Assembly (NCBI RefSeq): GCF_937123735.1
Contig: NZ_CAKZKL010000030.1
Coordinates: 31,569 to 95,568 of the forward strand
DNA from: an uncultured Lentibacter sp.
Lineage (GTDB): Bacteria > Pseudomonadota > Alphaproteobacteria > Rhodobacterales > Rhodobacteraceae
Direction: 5' to 3'
DNA: 64,000 nt
Below, piece after piece: positions 46,785-55,128 of this stretch. The translations under genes and the position numbers were made by a program. The number at the start of each line of letters is the position of its first letter. Position 1 is the first letter of the stretch. The notes below the pieces were generated by a model that saw nothing but the letters and a program-made list of their open reading frames with translations, ran no database searches and had not been told where the DNA came from.

Positions 46785-47609
46785 TTATCCGCCGTCAGAG
46801 GCCGCGCCGAGCAGTTCGAGAAGCTCCTGACGTTGGCCCTCCAGCCAGATCCGCGCGTCAAGCACAGCGGCACTGTAGCTTTCCAGCAGAGGGGCAAGCG
46901 GCGGCACAGCCTCTGCCATGGGCTTGGCGAAGACATAGATCACCAGCAGCAGAGCCGCGAGAAGGAGCATCAGCAGCACACCGCGCAAAAAGCCGCTTTG
47001 GCGGGGGGCGGCATCCCGGGAAGCCGCCACTTCGGAGGCTGTTTTGCGCCGTTCGCTGTCTTTGCGCAGGGTCGAGTTGATTTCATCGACATCCGGAAGC
47101 ACATCCCGCCGCGATCCGCTGGCCGCCATGGCAATGGCCGTGGGCGCTGCTGCGGCTTCGCCCCGGATCTTTTGCATCCGCTCGCTGGATTCGCGCTGGC
47201 GGCGGGTGGCTTCATCCTCCGGAGCGTCTATTCCCAGATCTGGCTGCGCTTCCAATGGCGGCGTTTCCTGCTTGCGGGCGGCAGATTCGCGCGCCGCCTC
47301 CTCGCGCAGCACTTGGGCCACGGCCGGGTCAAGTTCGCGCCGGGGCGCTTCTGACGGGTCTGGCGCGGGGCCTGAAGACGGGCCTGAAGACGGGCCTGGC
47401 GGCGTTTGCGCCGTTGGCTCGGGTGCCGCGGCCTGATCTGGCGCAGCGGCTTGATCTGGCGGGGTGTCCGCGCTTTCGGGAGGGAAGTCCGGGTGGTGCT
47501 GATACCATGTATCGCCACAGTTGGAGCATTGGACATCGCGCCCATCTTGCGGGATCACATCATCCGGCACCTCATATTGTGCGCCACAATTCGGGCATAC
47601 CAACCGCAT
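46785..47609 (-). CDS. MJ0042-type zinc-ribbon membrane protein
   Basis: This 274-residue protein starts with a zinc ribbon (C-x2-C at CPNCG and C-x2-C at CSNCG, residues about 5-28). A long Pro/Asp/Glu/Ala-rich low-complexity region (about 35-130) and a charged region follow. One membrane helix (about 208-228, GVLLMLLLAALLLVIYVF) precedes a short periplasmic tail. The family (MJ0042 finger) is common in alphaproteobacteria and delta groups with unclear function. I start at the ATG at 47609 (MRLVCPNCG). It is divergent from ftsEX. Confidence 0.78.
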   Translation of the reverse strand: MRLVCPNCGAQYEVPDDVIPQDGRDVQCSNCGDTWYQHHPDFPPESADTPPDQAAAPDQAAAPEPTAQTPPGPSSGPSSGPAPDPSEAPRRELDPAVAQVLREEAARESAARKQETPPLEAQPDLGIDAPEDEATRRQRESSERMQKIRGEAAAAPTAIAMAASGSRRDVLPDVDEINSTLRKDSERRKTASEVAASRDAAPRQSGFLRGVLLMLLLAALLLVIYVFAKPMAEAVPPLAPLLESYSAAVLDARIWLEGQRQELLELLGAASDGG

Positions 47610-47799
47610 TTCGCCCCCTACATCCCCAATCTGAATACCGATACCTTGGTGCAGCATAGGCGTTAAGCTTTTGCACGGAAAGAGCAAATTTCAGGGCCTT
47701 CCCAATCGCCTTCACAGCGCTTGCGGATTGCAACTTTGCGGCGTCTGGGGCATGGTCTGGCGCAAATCGGGCCCTCAAGGGGCGCAGCGGGGTGTGTGG

Positions 47800-48477
47800 G
47801 TGATTGAGCTGAACGACGTGGCCTATAGTTATGGCGATGGTGAGCTTTTGGGCGAGCTGTCCTTGACCTTGCCGGCGGGGTCTTTTCATTTTCTCACCGG
47901 CCCGTCGGGTGCGGGCAAGACCACGCTTTTGAAGCTCTGTTATGGTGAGCTTCTGCCAACGGCGGGGCATTTGCGCCTGTTTGATCAGGATGTGCGCAGC
48001 CTGGATCGGGACGGGCTTGCCGAGCTGCGTCGCCGGATTGGTGTGGTGCATCAGAATTGCCAGTTTCTTGACCATCTGCCGATAGCCGACAACATTGCCC
48101 TGCCGCTTACGGTGGCGGGGCATTCGGTTGCAGATGAGCAGCAAAACCTGGCCGAACTTATGAGCTGGGTGGGCTTGCGCGCCCGTGCTGCGGCCTTGCC
48201 GCCGGAGCTGTCCGGTGGCGAGCGCCAGCGCGCGGCCTTGGCGCGGGCGGTCATCATGTCGCCGGATGTGATTCTGGCGGATGAGCCGACGGGCAATATT
48301 GATTGGGAGATGTCCCAGAGGCTTTTGCAGCTTTTGGTTGAGCTGAACAAGATGGGCAAGACCGTGGTGATTGCGACCCATGATCTGGGATTGATCCGCG
48401 CGGCCAAGACGCAGGTTCAGGCGCGGGTGTTGCGCATTGCCAACCGCCGGGTGCAGCTTGCGGGGGCAGATCTGTGA
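47800..48477 (+). CDS. ftsE: Cell division ATPase FtsE
   Basis: This 225-residue ABC ATPase has Walker A GPSGAGKT at 34-41, the Q-loop in VVHQNCQFLDH, the signature LSGGERQRAALARAV and Walker B VILADEPTGNID. With FtsX it controls peptidoglycan amidases at the septum. I choose GTG at 47800 (MIELNDVAYSYG) because FtsE proteins begin this way and G-rich sequence lies seven bases before it; GTG at 47794 is an alternative. The stop overlaps ftsX. Confidence 0.92.
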   Translation: MIELNDVAYSYGDGELLGELSLTLPAGSFHFLTGPSGAGKTTLLKLCYGELLPTAGHLRLFDQDVRSLDRDGLAELRRRIGVVHQNCQFLDHLPIADNIALPLTVAGHSVADEQQNLAELMSWVGLRARAAALPPELSGGERQRAALARAVIMSPDVILADEPTGNIDWEMSQRLLQLLVELNKMGKTVVIATHDLGLIRAAKTQVQARVLRIANRRVQLAGADL

Positions 48478-49388
48478 TGCGGTTGCGGGGAAATATCCAT
48501 AAAATCAGCGGGTTCATCATTGGCGATGCCCAGGCCGAGCGCGCGGTGCCACCCACCGGGTTTACGGCCCGGCTGGTTGTGTTTGCGGCGGCGGTTATGG
48601 CGTTCCTGGCGGTGTTTGTCTTGGCGCTGTCGGTTTCGGCGGGCAAGCTTGCAGAGCGCTGGGAAGCGGAGCTTGCGCAATCGGCGACGATCCGGATTTC
48701 GGCACCCAGAGGGCAGATGCAGGCTCAAACCGAGGCGGCGCTGGCCGTTTTGAACACAACGCCGGGTGTGGCCGCTGCGCGGGTCTTGAGTGACGCCGAG
48801 CAGCGCGCGCTTTTGGAGCCATGGCTGGGCACAGAGATGCCGCTGGCCGATCTGCCCATTCCGCAGCTCATTGAAGTTGTGCAAACGCCTGCGGGGCTTG
48901 ATACCGAGGCGCTACGCCTGCGGCTGCTGGGCGAGGTGCCCGGCGCTGTGCTGGATGATCATGCGCGGTGGCGCAAGCCCCTGGCCCATGCGGCGGCGCG
49001 GCTCTCGGCGCTGGGCTGGCTGCTGATCGGGCTTATTTTCGGGGTGATGGCGGCGATGATCACGCTGGCGGCCAATGCGGCGCTGGCGGCCAATGCCACG
49101 GTGATCACAGTGATGCGGCTTGTGGGCGCGAAAGACAGCTATATTGCCAGCGCCTTTGTGCGCCGCTTTACGCTGCGCGCGCTGTCAGGCGCGGCGCTGG
49201 GGATGTGTTTGGGCGTGATCGGCCTGCTCTTTTTGCCCAGTGGCAGCGCAGAAAGCGGTTTGTTGAGCGGGTTGGGCTTTTCGGGGGCAAGCTGGCTCTG
49301 GCCTTTGGGGCTGCCGCCCCTGGCCGGAGCCGTGGCTTTTGGCGCGACACAGGCAGCGGCCCGCCGCACATTGAAGGAGTTGCGCTGA
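48477..49388 (+). CDS. ftsX: Cell division protein FtsX
   Basis: This 303-residue inner-membrane protein has four helices (about 33-55, 177-200, 230-250 and 267-290). A periplasmic loop after helix 1 contains TIRISAP and a domain that in E. coli binds EnvC. It is the membrane partner of FtsE. I use the ATG at 48477, which overlaps the ftsE stop as TGATG; the GTG one codon earlier is possible. It overlaps plsC in the same TGATG fashion. Confidence 0.9.
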   Translation: MRLRGNIHKISGFIIGDAQAERAVPPTGFTARLVVFAAAVMAFLAVFVLALSVSAGKLAERWEAELAQSATIRISAPRGQMQAQTEAALAVLNTTPGVAAARVLSDAEQRALLEPWLGTEMPLADLPIPQLIEVVQTPAGLDTEALRLRLLGEVPGAVLDDHARWRKPLAHAAARLSALGWLLIGLIFGVMAAMITLAANAALAANATVITVMRLVGAKDSYIASAFVRRFTLRALSGAALGMCLGVIGLLFLPSGSAESGLLSGLGFSGASWLWPLGLPPLAGAVAFGATQAAARRTLKELR

Positions 49389-50113
49389 TGGGTGCATTGC
49401 GTTGGGGCATGTCCCTTGTTTTTGTCAGTCTGAATGCGGTGATGATGTTGCTGATTGGGCTGGTCTTTCTGCCTTGGGCACTGATCAGCACGCGCGGGGC
49501 GCGGCTGGCCTGCAAGAGCTATTGTGCCTGGGTGCTGTGGTCGGCGCGTTGGATGATCGGGCTGCGCCATGAGGTGCGGGGCACGCCACCTGAGGGGGCG
49601 GTTCTGATTGCGGCCAAGCACCAGTCGTTTCTGGATATCCTGATAATCTTTTACGCCAGCCCGGCTGCCAAGTTTATCATGAAACGCGAAATCCTTTGGA
49701 TGCCGGTGATCGGGCTTTATGCCCATCGGATCGGCTGTGTGCCGGTGAACCGTGGCAAGCGCGGGTTGGCCATCAAGAAAATGCTGGACGATGTGAAGGC
49801 CGGGGTCGTGCGCGCGGGGCAATTGGTGATTTACAGCCAGGGCACGCGTGTCAAACCGGGTGAAAAAAGACCCTACAAAATAGGCACTTACGCACTTTAC
49901 GAACAGATGAACCAGCCCTGTGTGCCAGTGGCCACCAATGCGGGGCTGTTTTGGCCAAAGGGCACGATCGGGCGCAAGCCCGGCCTGGCTGTGGTGCAGT
50001 TCATGGAGCCGATTGCGCCGGGCCTGGGGCAAGCGGCCTTTATGGAGCGCCTTGAGCGTGAGGTGGAAGGGTGCTCGGATGATCTGATGCGCGAGGCCGG
50101 GTTTGATGGCTGA
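49388..50113 (+). CDS. plsC: 1-acyl-sn-glycerol-3-phosphate acyltransferase (PlsC family)
   Basis: This 241-residue acyltransferase has an N-terminal membrane helix (about 8-28). Motif I is KHQSFLD (H-x4-D), motif II is GCVPVNRGKRG, motif III is SQGTR and motif IV is CVPVATN. PlsC makes phosphatidate; some alphaproteobacterial members acylate other lyso-lipids (OlsA-like). Motif III is usually E-G-T-R, so the glutamine is notable. It overlaps ftsX and the following gene (8 bases), so the four genes form one unit. Confidence 0.87.
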   Translation: MGALRWGMSLVFVSLNAVMMLLIGLVFLPWALISTRGARLACKSYCAWVLWSARWMIGLRHEVRGTPPEGAVLIAAKHQSFLDILIIFYASPAAKFIMKREILWMPVIGLYAHRIGCVPVNRGKRGLAIKKMLDDVKAGVVRAGQLVIYSQGTRVKPGEKRPYKIGTYALYEQMNQPCVPVATNAGLFWPKGTIGRKPGLAVVQFMEPIAPGLGQAAFMERLEREVEGCSDDLMREAGFDG

Positions 50114-50714
50114 CTATGTCAGCGATATCGCCACGCTCCAAGAGCTGTATGGCCCGCCGGGGGAGGCCTCGCTGCGCAAGGTGGCCCGGCGGCTGACACC
50201 GCTCTATCACCAATGGATCATGGCTTCCCGCTTTTGTGTTGTCTCGACAGTGGGCGCGCAGGGCACAGACGGCAGCCCGCGTGGCGACGACGGCCCCGTG
50301 GTGCAAGCGCCCGACGCCGAGACCCTGCTTTTGCCCGATTGGCGGGGCAACAACCGCATGGATACGCTGCGCAACATTGTCGAAGACGGGCGCATTTCGC
50401 TGATGTTTATGGTGACGGGATCGGACACTGTGGTGCGGGTGAACGGGCGGGCCCGTGTGAGCCTGTCCCAAGCGCTTATTGCGCGGTTCAGCGACAGAGG
50501 GCGGTTGCCGCGCTCTGTTGTGGTGATCAAGATTGCGGAAATTTACGCCCAATGCGCGCGCGCGCCGATGCGGGCGGGGCTTTGGCGCGGTGGCGATGAA
50601 AGCCCAGACCTGCCCACGGTGGGCGAGATACTGGCCGAGCAGACCGCTGGCGCGCAAGGCGGCGCAGACTATGATGCGAATTGGCTGGCCCGGGCGGAAA
50701 AAACACTTTGGTAG
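50106..50714 (+). CDS. PPOX-type FMN-binding flavoprotein
   Basis: This 202-residue protein has the pyridoxamine-5'-phosphate-oxidase-like split-barrel. It has FCVVSTVGAQGTDGSPRGDD (about 44-63), LLLPDWRGNNRMDTLRNI (about 75-93) and the R-V-N-G-R-A segment at about 113-119. This matches the MSMEG_1061-type FMN-dependent subfamily. The reaction is unknown. I use the ATG at 50106; it overlaps plsC by eight bases. Confidence 0.77.
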   Translation: MADYVSDIATLQELYGPPGEASLRKVARRLTPLYHQWIMASRFCVVSTVGAQGTDGSPRGDDGPVVQAPDAETLLLPDWRGNNRMDTLRNIVEDGRISLMFMVTGSDTVVRVNGRARVSLSQALIARFSDRGRLPRSVVVIKIAEIYAQCARAPMRAGLWRGGDESPDLPTVGEILAEQTAGAQGGADYDANWLARAEKTLW

Positions 50715-50731
50715 CCGCGGTTTAGGCGCGG

Positions 50732-51859
50732 TTAGCCAAGGTGTTCTTTGACCATTTCATCTATCAGCCCCGAGAAAAATGCGGTGGTCGTCGCCGCCGG
50801 TTGGCGGGCGGTCACGACCTGGGCCATCGGGTCGGGCGCGGTGAGGGCGCTGCCTGACATTTCCTCAAGCACCGCATGGCCGCAAAACGGGACATAGACC
50901 TCGGAATAGCCGCCCTCATGGGACATCATCAACCGCCCCTCGCAAAGACGCTCAGCCGTGTCGCGCACAAGGCGGGTCATCTCGCGGAAAGTCTCGGCGG
51001 TGCACAATTGGTGGGCCAGCGGATCAAAGATAGCCGCATCAAACCCGCAGGCGACAATGATCACATCTGGTTGGAAGGCCTCGCAGGCGGGAAGAACCAA
51101 ACGGGTCATCGCCTCCAGATAGGTGATATGGCCCGCGCCGGCCGGCAGGGGAATATTTATGTTATATCCCAGCCCCTTACCCTTGCCTTTATCGGCAAGG
51201 GCGCCGGTGTTTGTGGGGTAGTTGCGGTCTTGATGGATCGAGATCGTGAGCACGTCATCGCGCTCATAGAAGATATGTTCGGTGCCATTGCCATGATGCA
51301 CATCCCAATCGATCACCACAAAGCGCTGCGCGAGCTGTGCAGCGCGGGCTGCTTCAATGGCTATGGCCAGATTGTTGAGCAGACAAAAGCCGTTGGGCCA
51401 ATCGGGCAGGCAGTGGTGCCCCGGCGGGCGCGAGAGCGCATAGGCGTTTTTGAGTTTGCCGGTGAGCACATCCTCCAAGGCGGCTCGCGAGAGCCCCGCA
51501 GAGAGCGCAGCGATTTCGTATCCGCCTTTCAAGAACGGTGTGCGCAGGCCCAGCTCGCCGCCGTTGCTGTCTGACATCTCTTTGAATTTATTCAAAAAAT
51601 CAAGGGGGTGCACCCGTGCCAGCTCGTCTTGGGTGCATGGGCGCGCTGATTGCATTGCCAGCTCTTTGCTGAGCCCTGTGACCTCCAGCAGGTTCTTGAA
51701 GCGGCGCTTGGTCTCGGGGGCTTCGGGCAGGCCGCCGCTGACAAGCGGCTGCACCAACCCGGCCACAGGGAATGTCAGCGCATAATGGCCCCCGCCGTGC
51801 CAGAAGGTTTGTTCATCATAAAAAAAACCTGTTTGCAGGGCTGATTTTGTGCTGCTCAT
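50732..51859 (-). CDS. Class II histone deacetylase-like / acetylpolyamine amidohydrolase family
   Basis: This 375-residue zinc amidohydrolase has RPPGHHC (about 143-149), the metal ligands in VIDWDVHHGNGT (D-x-H, about 177-188) and the later aspartate in CGFDAAIFDP (about 252-261). The final tyrosine is in HEGGYSEVY. Bacterial members deacetylate acetylpolyamines, acetoin-related proteins or other N-acyl substrates. The class II-like length and sequence do not identify the substrate. It is a single gene with 103 bases of upstream sequence before the next gene. Confidence 0.88.
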   Translation of the reverse strand: MSSTKSALQTGFFYDEQTFWHGGGHYALTFPVAGLVQPLVSGGLPEAPETKRRFKNLLEVTGLSKELAMQSARPCTQDELARVHPLDFLNKFKEMSDSNGGELGLRTPFLKGGYEIAALSAGLSRAALEDVLTGKLKNAYALSRPPGHHCLPDWPNGFCLLNNLAIAIEAARAAQLAQRFVVIDWDVHHGNGTEHIFYERDDVLTISIHQDRNYPTNTGALADKGKGKGLGYNINIPLPAGAGHITYLEAMTRLVLPACEAFQPDVIIVACGFDAAIFDPLAHQLCTAETFREMTRLVRDTAERLCEGRLMMSHEGGYSEVYVPFCGHAVLEEMSGSALTAPDPMAQVVTARQPAATTTAFFSGLIDEMVKEHLG

Positions 51860-51962
51860 GTGCCGCGCCTTTCCTGTTTGTGCCTATAAGGACAAAAACA
51901 CAGCATAATGGCAAGCCGCCCAGAGCTTTGCACAGATGCCTGAACACATCCTAAACGGGGCG

Positions 51963-52205
51963 TCAGGCGGGGTCGCTTGCCACCCGCGCGTAAACCCCTT
52001 CGGGCAGATCGAGCGCAGCGGCGAGGTCTTTCAGCTGTGCCAGCGAGAGGGTGATTTTGGCGGTGCTGTCGGTGCGCGCGTCGTATTGGTCCAGCGTCAC
52101 ACAGTCGCCAAAAGCGCTGATCACAACGTCTTCACGCAGGTGCGCCCCGCCCTCATCAACCAGGGTGATCACCGTGCAGTCAAACTCGTGTTCGATTGAA
52201 AACAT
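51963..52205 (-). CDS. Small conserved-looking protein, unknown
   Basis: This 80-residue acidic protein begins MFSIEHEFDCTVITLVDEGG. It has a beta-rich pattern and a short C-terminal helix (ITLSLAQLKDLAAAL, about 51-65). There is no signal peptide or membrane helix. I recognise no family. It has a full codon pattern and a natural start; its divergence from the M48 gene with 150 bases between supports a real gene. Confidence 0.6.
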   Translation of the reverse strand: MFSIEHEFDCTVITLVDEGGAHLREDVVISAFGDCVTLDQYDARTDSTAKITLSLAQLKDLAAALDLPEGVYARVASDPA

Positions 52206-52356
52206 AGGCTCAGGATAGGCTGATCTTTGCCACTTGCAAAGCCCTCATTGCCACAGAGAGGGCGTGGCCGTGGTGCGGGCCGGATGGGGGCTGGCGCGCG
52301 GGTTTGACTGGGGCTATGCTTTGGAGGTAACGAAAAAACCCAAAGGAAACAGGGCA

Positions 52357-53085
52357 ATGAAGATATTGCACAGAGCGCTGGGCCTTGTCTCTCTGGGGCT
52401 TTTGGCGGGCTGTATGTCGGCGGGCGCACCGCCGCAGCCTGCGCCGGTTTCAGAGGCTGCGCCTGTGTCAGCCCCCCTATCGGCGCCGCTGGACTCTGTG
52501 GCGGCGGCGCGGCAATTCCTGCGGGTTGTGGACACGGTGGAGCCGGTGGCAGAGCGCCTGTGCCGCGCACAGGCCCCCTGGCTGAATTGTGATTTCCAGA
52601 TTGTGATTGATGACAGGCCGAACCAACCGGTGAATGCCTATCAGACCCTGGATGCGCAGGGGCAGCCTGTTTTGGCCTTCACGCTGGCGATGATTGCGGA
52701 GGTGCGCAACGCCGATGAGCTGGCTTTTGTGATGGGCCATGAGGCGGCCCACCATATCGCGGGTCATCTGACGCGCCAGAGGCGCAACGCGCAGGCCGGG
52801 GCGCTGGTGTTTGCGGGGCTCGCCGCGCTCACCGGTGCTGAGGGGCAAGCGCTTCAAAACGCTGGCGAAATTGGCGCACAGCTTGGCGCGCGAACCTATT
52901 CGAAGGACTATGAACTGGAGGCGGATGTGCTGGGCACGCAGATCACCGCACAGGCGGGGTATGATCCGCTGCGCGGCGCGGCGTTCTTCAGCCGCATCCC
53001 CGATCCGGGGGATCGCTTTTTGGGCACGCACCCGCCCAATGCGGCCCGGATCGAGGCGGTGCGTCAGGCCGCGTCCCGGCTCTGA
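52357..53085 (+). CDS. M48 family metallopeptidase lipoprotein
   Basis: This 242-residue lipoprotein has the lipobox LLAGC with cysteine at 19, a Pro/Ala-rich linker, and an M48 protease domain. The zinc motif is HEAAH at 128-132 and the third ligand is in YELEADVLG. The C-terminal TPR domain of BepA is absent, so it resembles LoiP/YggG-type or shorter periplasmic M48 enzymes that act in outer-membrane quality control. I start at the ATG at 52357, which gives the lipoprotein signal; AAAGGAAACAGGG lies upstream. Confidence 0.87.
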   Translation: MKILHRALGLVSLGLLAGCMSAGAPPQPAPVSEAAPVSAPLSAPLDSVAAARQFLRVVDTVEPVAERLCRAQAPWLNCDFQIVIDDRPNQPVNAYQTLDAQGQPVLAFTLAMIAEVRNADELAFVMGHEAAHHIAGHLTRQRRNAQAGALVFAGLAALTGAEGQALQNAGEIGAQLGARTYSKDYELEADVLGTQITAQAGYDPLRGAAFFSRIPDPGDRFLGTHPPNAARIEAVRQAASRL

Positions 53086-53088
53086 CGG

Positions 53089-53454
53089 GTGCTCAACCAG
53101 CTTGAAAATATCATCCGGGATCGCGGCTCGCGCTATGCGGTATCCGGTGCGCCGGCCCAGAGCCGCGCCGAGATGGACGCGCTTCTCAAGGCGCTGAAAA
53201 AGAACAAGAAATACGCCAAGGCGACGCATAATACCTGGGCTGTTCTCCTGCCTGATGGCACTCCTTTGAAGAGTGATGACGGCGAGAGCGGCGCTGGCAT
53301 GGTCATCCTGCGGATGCTGGAGCGGGAAGGGCTCTTGGGCCACGGGTTGGTGGTGACGCGCTGGTATGGCGGCAAGCACTTGGGGGGCGACCGGTTTCGC
53401 CATGTGCAAGACGCGGTGAGCGCCTATTTTGAAGCCTTTTTGCGGGGGCGTTAA
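53089..53454 (+). CDS. YigZ/IMPACT-family protein (short)
   Basis: This 121-residue protein matches the N-terminal UPF0029 (IMPACT) domain with DDGESGAGMVILRMLE (about 63-78) and LVVTRWYGGKHLGGDRF (about 87-103). YigZ proteins usually have a second C-terminal domain, absent here, so it is a one-domain version. Relatives are linked to translation control, though the bacterial role is unclear. The start is GTG at 53089, four bases after the M48 stop. Confidence 0.78.
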   Translation: MLNQLENIIRDRGSRYAVSGAPAQSRAEMDALLKALKKNKKYAKATHNTWAVLLPDGTPLKSDDGESGAGMVILRMLEREGLLGHGLVVTRWYGGKHLGGDRFRHVQDAVSAYFEAFLRGR

Positions 53455-53491
53455 GGTTTACCTGCACCGTGAGTCGGGGGGGGTGACATGC

Positions 53492-53519
53492 GTGCACATC
53501 CCGTGCACAAAGCGTGCAC
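53492..53519. repeat. Three GTGCAC palindromes at exact 11-bp period
   Basis: GTGCAC occurs at 53492-53497, 53503-53508 and 53514-53519. The spacers (ATCCC and AAAGC) are five bases each, so the sites lie on the same face of the helix. They lie between convergent genes, not in a normal promoter. Confidence 0.8.
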
Positions 53520-53563
53520 CGGGCGCTGCCGGTTGCCCGAGCGGGCCAAAAAGGCGAGACGGT

Positions 53564-53580
53564 GAGCGCAGCGTGCGCTC
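53564..53580. terminator. Possible hairpin between convergent genes
   Basis: GAGCGCA-GCG-TGCGCTC is a perfect 7-bp stem with a three-base loop, and GGCGAG/CTCGCC outside it can extend it or compete. No T-run follows in either direction, so termination would rely on another mechanism. It is the best candidate end for the YigZ-like and rimO transcripts. Confidence 0.4.
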
Positions 53581-53626
53581 GCCTCAGACTCTGGTAAGGT
53601 CATGTGCGCCCAGCCCGCGGGCGGGC

Positions 53627-55015
53627 CTAGACGCGCTTGCCCCAGAGGTCATAGTCGCCGGCTTCATCGACCTCGACAGAGACGATATCTCCGACATGCA
53701 GGCCTTCGGTATTTTCATCAATGAAGAGGTTGCCGTCGATTTCGGGGGCGTCTGATTTGGTGCGGCAGGTGGCGATGCCCTCTGCGTCGATGTCATCAAT
53801 GATCACATCAATGCGCTGGCCGACTTTGGCTTCGAGCTTGGCTTCGGAAATGGCTTGCGCCTTTTGCATGAAGCGCTCCCACCGCTCTTGCTTCACCTCT
53901 TCGGCGACGTGATCGGGCAGGGCGTTGCTGCGCGCGCCGGCAACGTTTTCGTATTTGAAGCAGCCAACACGATCGAGCTGGGCCTCGTCCATCCAGTCCA
54001 GAAGGGTCTGGAACTCTGCCTCGGTTTCGCCTGGGTAGCCGACGATGAAGGTGCTGCGCAGGGTGATGTCGGGGCAGAGGCTGCGCCACTCGGTGATGCG
54101 ATCAAGGGTGCGCTCGGCGTGGGCCGGGCGGGCCATGCGTTTGAGCGTATCGGGGTGGGCGTGCTGGAAGGGAATGTCGAGGTAGGGCAGCACGAGGCCC
54201 TCGGCCATGAGCGGAATGAGTTCGCGCACCGCCGGGTAGGGGTAAACGTAATGCAGACGCACCCAAAGCTCTTTTGGGCCGCCGAGCTGGCCAAGCGCAC
54301 GCGCCAGCGTGGTGATGGGCTGCTCGCCGCCCCCTTGCAGGCGCGTCTCGCGGCTCCAGTCTGTGCCATAGGCGGAGGTATCCTGGCTGATGACCAGCAG
54401 TTCCTTGACGCCGTTTTCCACCAGTTTTTCGGCCTCGCGCAGCACGGCTTTGTGCGGGCGCGAGGCGAGACGCCCGCGCATATCGGGGATAATGCAGAAC
54501 TTGCACTTGTGGTTGCAACCTTCTGATATCTTTAGATAACTATAGTGTCGCGGTGTGAGGCTGATGCCGGAGGCGGGCAGAAGGTCAATGAAAGGGTCGG
54601 GGCTGGGCGGCACAACCGCGTGCACAGCGTCAAGCACCTGTTCGTATTGGTGAGGGCCCGTCACGGCGAGGATGCGCGGGTGATGGGCGCGGATATACTC
54701 AGGCTCCGCCCCCAGACAGCCTGTGACGATGACCTTGCCGTTTTCTGTCAGCGCCTCGCCGATGGCATCGAGGCTTTCGGCCTTGGCGGAATCCAGAAAG
54801 CCGCAGGTGTTGACGATTACGGCATCGGCCCCTGCATAATCGGGCGAGATGCCATAGCCTTCCGCGCGCAGCCGGGTGAGAATGCGCTCGCTGTCAACCA
54901 GCGCCTTGGGGCAGCCAAGGCTGACCATGCCGATGGTCGGCTGGCCTTCACGGCGTGTTTCAGAGAGCGTGGCGCGGGCAAGATCTGGGCGCAGATCGGG
55001 AGGATTTTGTGACAT
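53627..55015 (-). CDS. rimO: Ribosomal protein S12 methylthiotransferase RimO
   Basis: This 462-residue radical SAM enzyme has the N-terminal methylthiotransferase domain with cluster cysteines C35, C71 and C100. The radical SAM motif C167-x3-C171-x2-C174 (CNHKCKFC) follows, and the C-terminal TRAM domain spans about 395-460. RimO adds a methylthio group to aspartate 89 of ribosomal protein S12. The length is normal and all six cluster cysteines are present. Confidence 0.95.
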   Translation of the reverse strand: MSQNPPDLRPDLARATLSETRREGQPTIGMVSLGCPKALVDSERILTRLRAEGYGISPDYAGADAVIVNTCGFLDSAKAESLDAIGEALTENGKVIVTGCLGAEPEYIRAHHPRILAVTGPHQYEQVLDAVHAVVPPSPDPFIDLLPASGISLTPRHYSYLKISEGCNHKCKFCIIPDMRGRLASRPHKAVLREAEKLVENGVKELLVISQDTSAYGTDWSRETRLQGGGEQPITTLARALGQLGGPKELWVRLHYVYPYPAVRELIPLMAEGLVLPYLDIPFQHAHPDTLKRMARPAHAERTLDRITEWRSLCPDITLRSTFIVGYPGETEAEFQTLLDWMDEAQLDRVGCFKYENVAGARSNALPDHVAEEVKQERWERFMQKAQAISEAKLEAKVGQRIDVIIDDIDAEGIATCRTKSDAPEIDGNLFIDENTEGLHVGDIVSVEVDEAGDYDLWGKRV

Positions 55016-55128
55016 GGCCCGCGTATAGCGGCAGAAATGCGCTTGGGGAAGGGGGCGCGCGCGGGAAGTTGTTTGCGCTTGGGCCTGCCGGGGCCTACCT
55101 CGGACAGAGAGAAGAGGAGTGTGGTTTC

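Noticed and set aside
53429..53755. Plus-strand open frame from the YigZ-like gene end into rimO
   Set aside because: It crosses the YigZ-like stop region in another frame and then is antisense to the RimO TRAM domain; no protein-like sequence.
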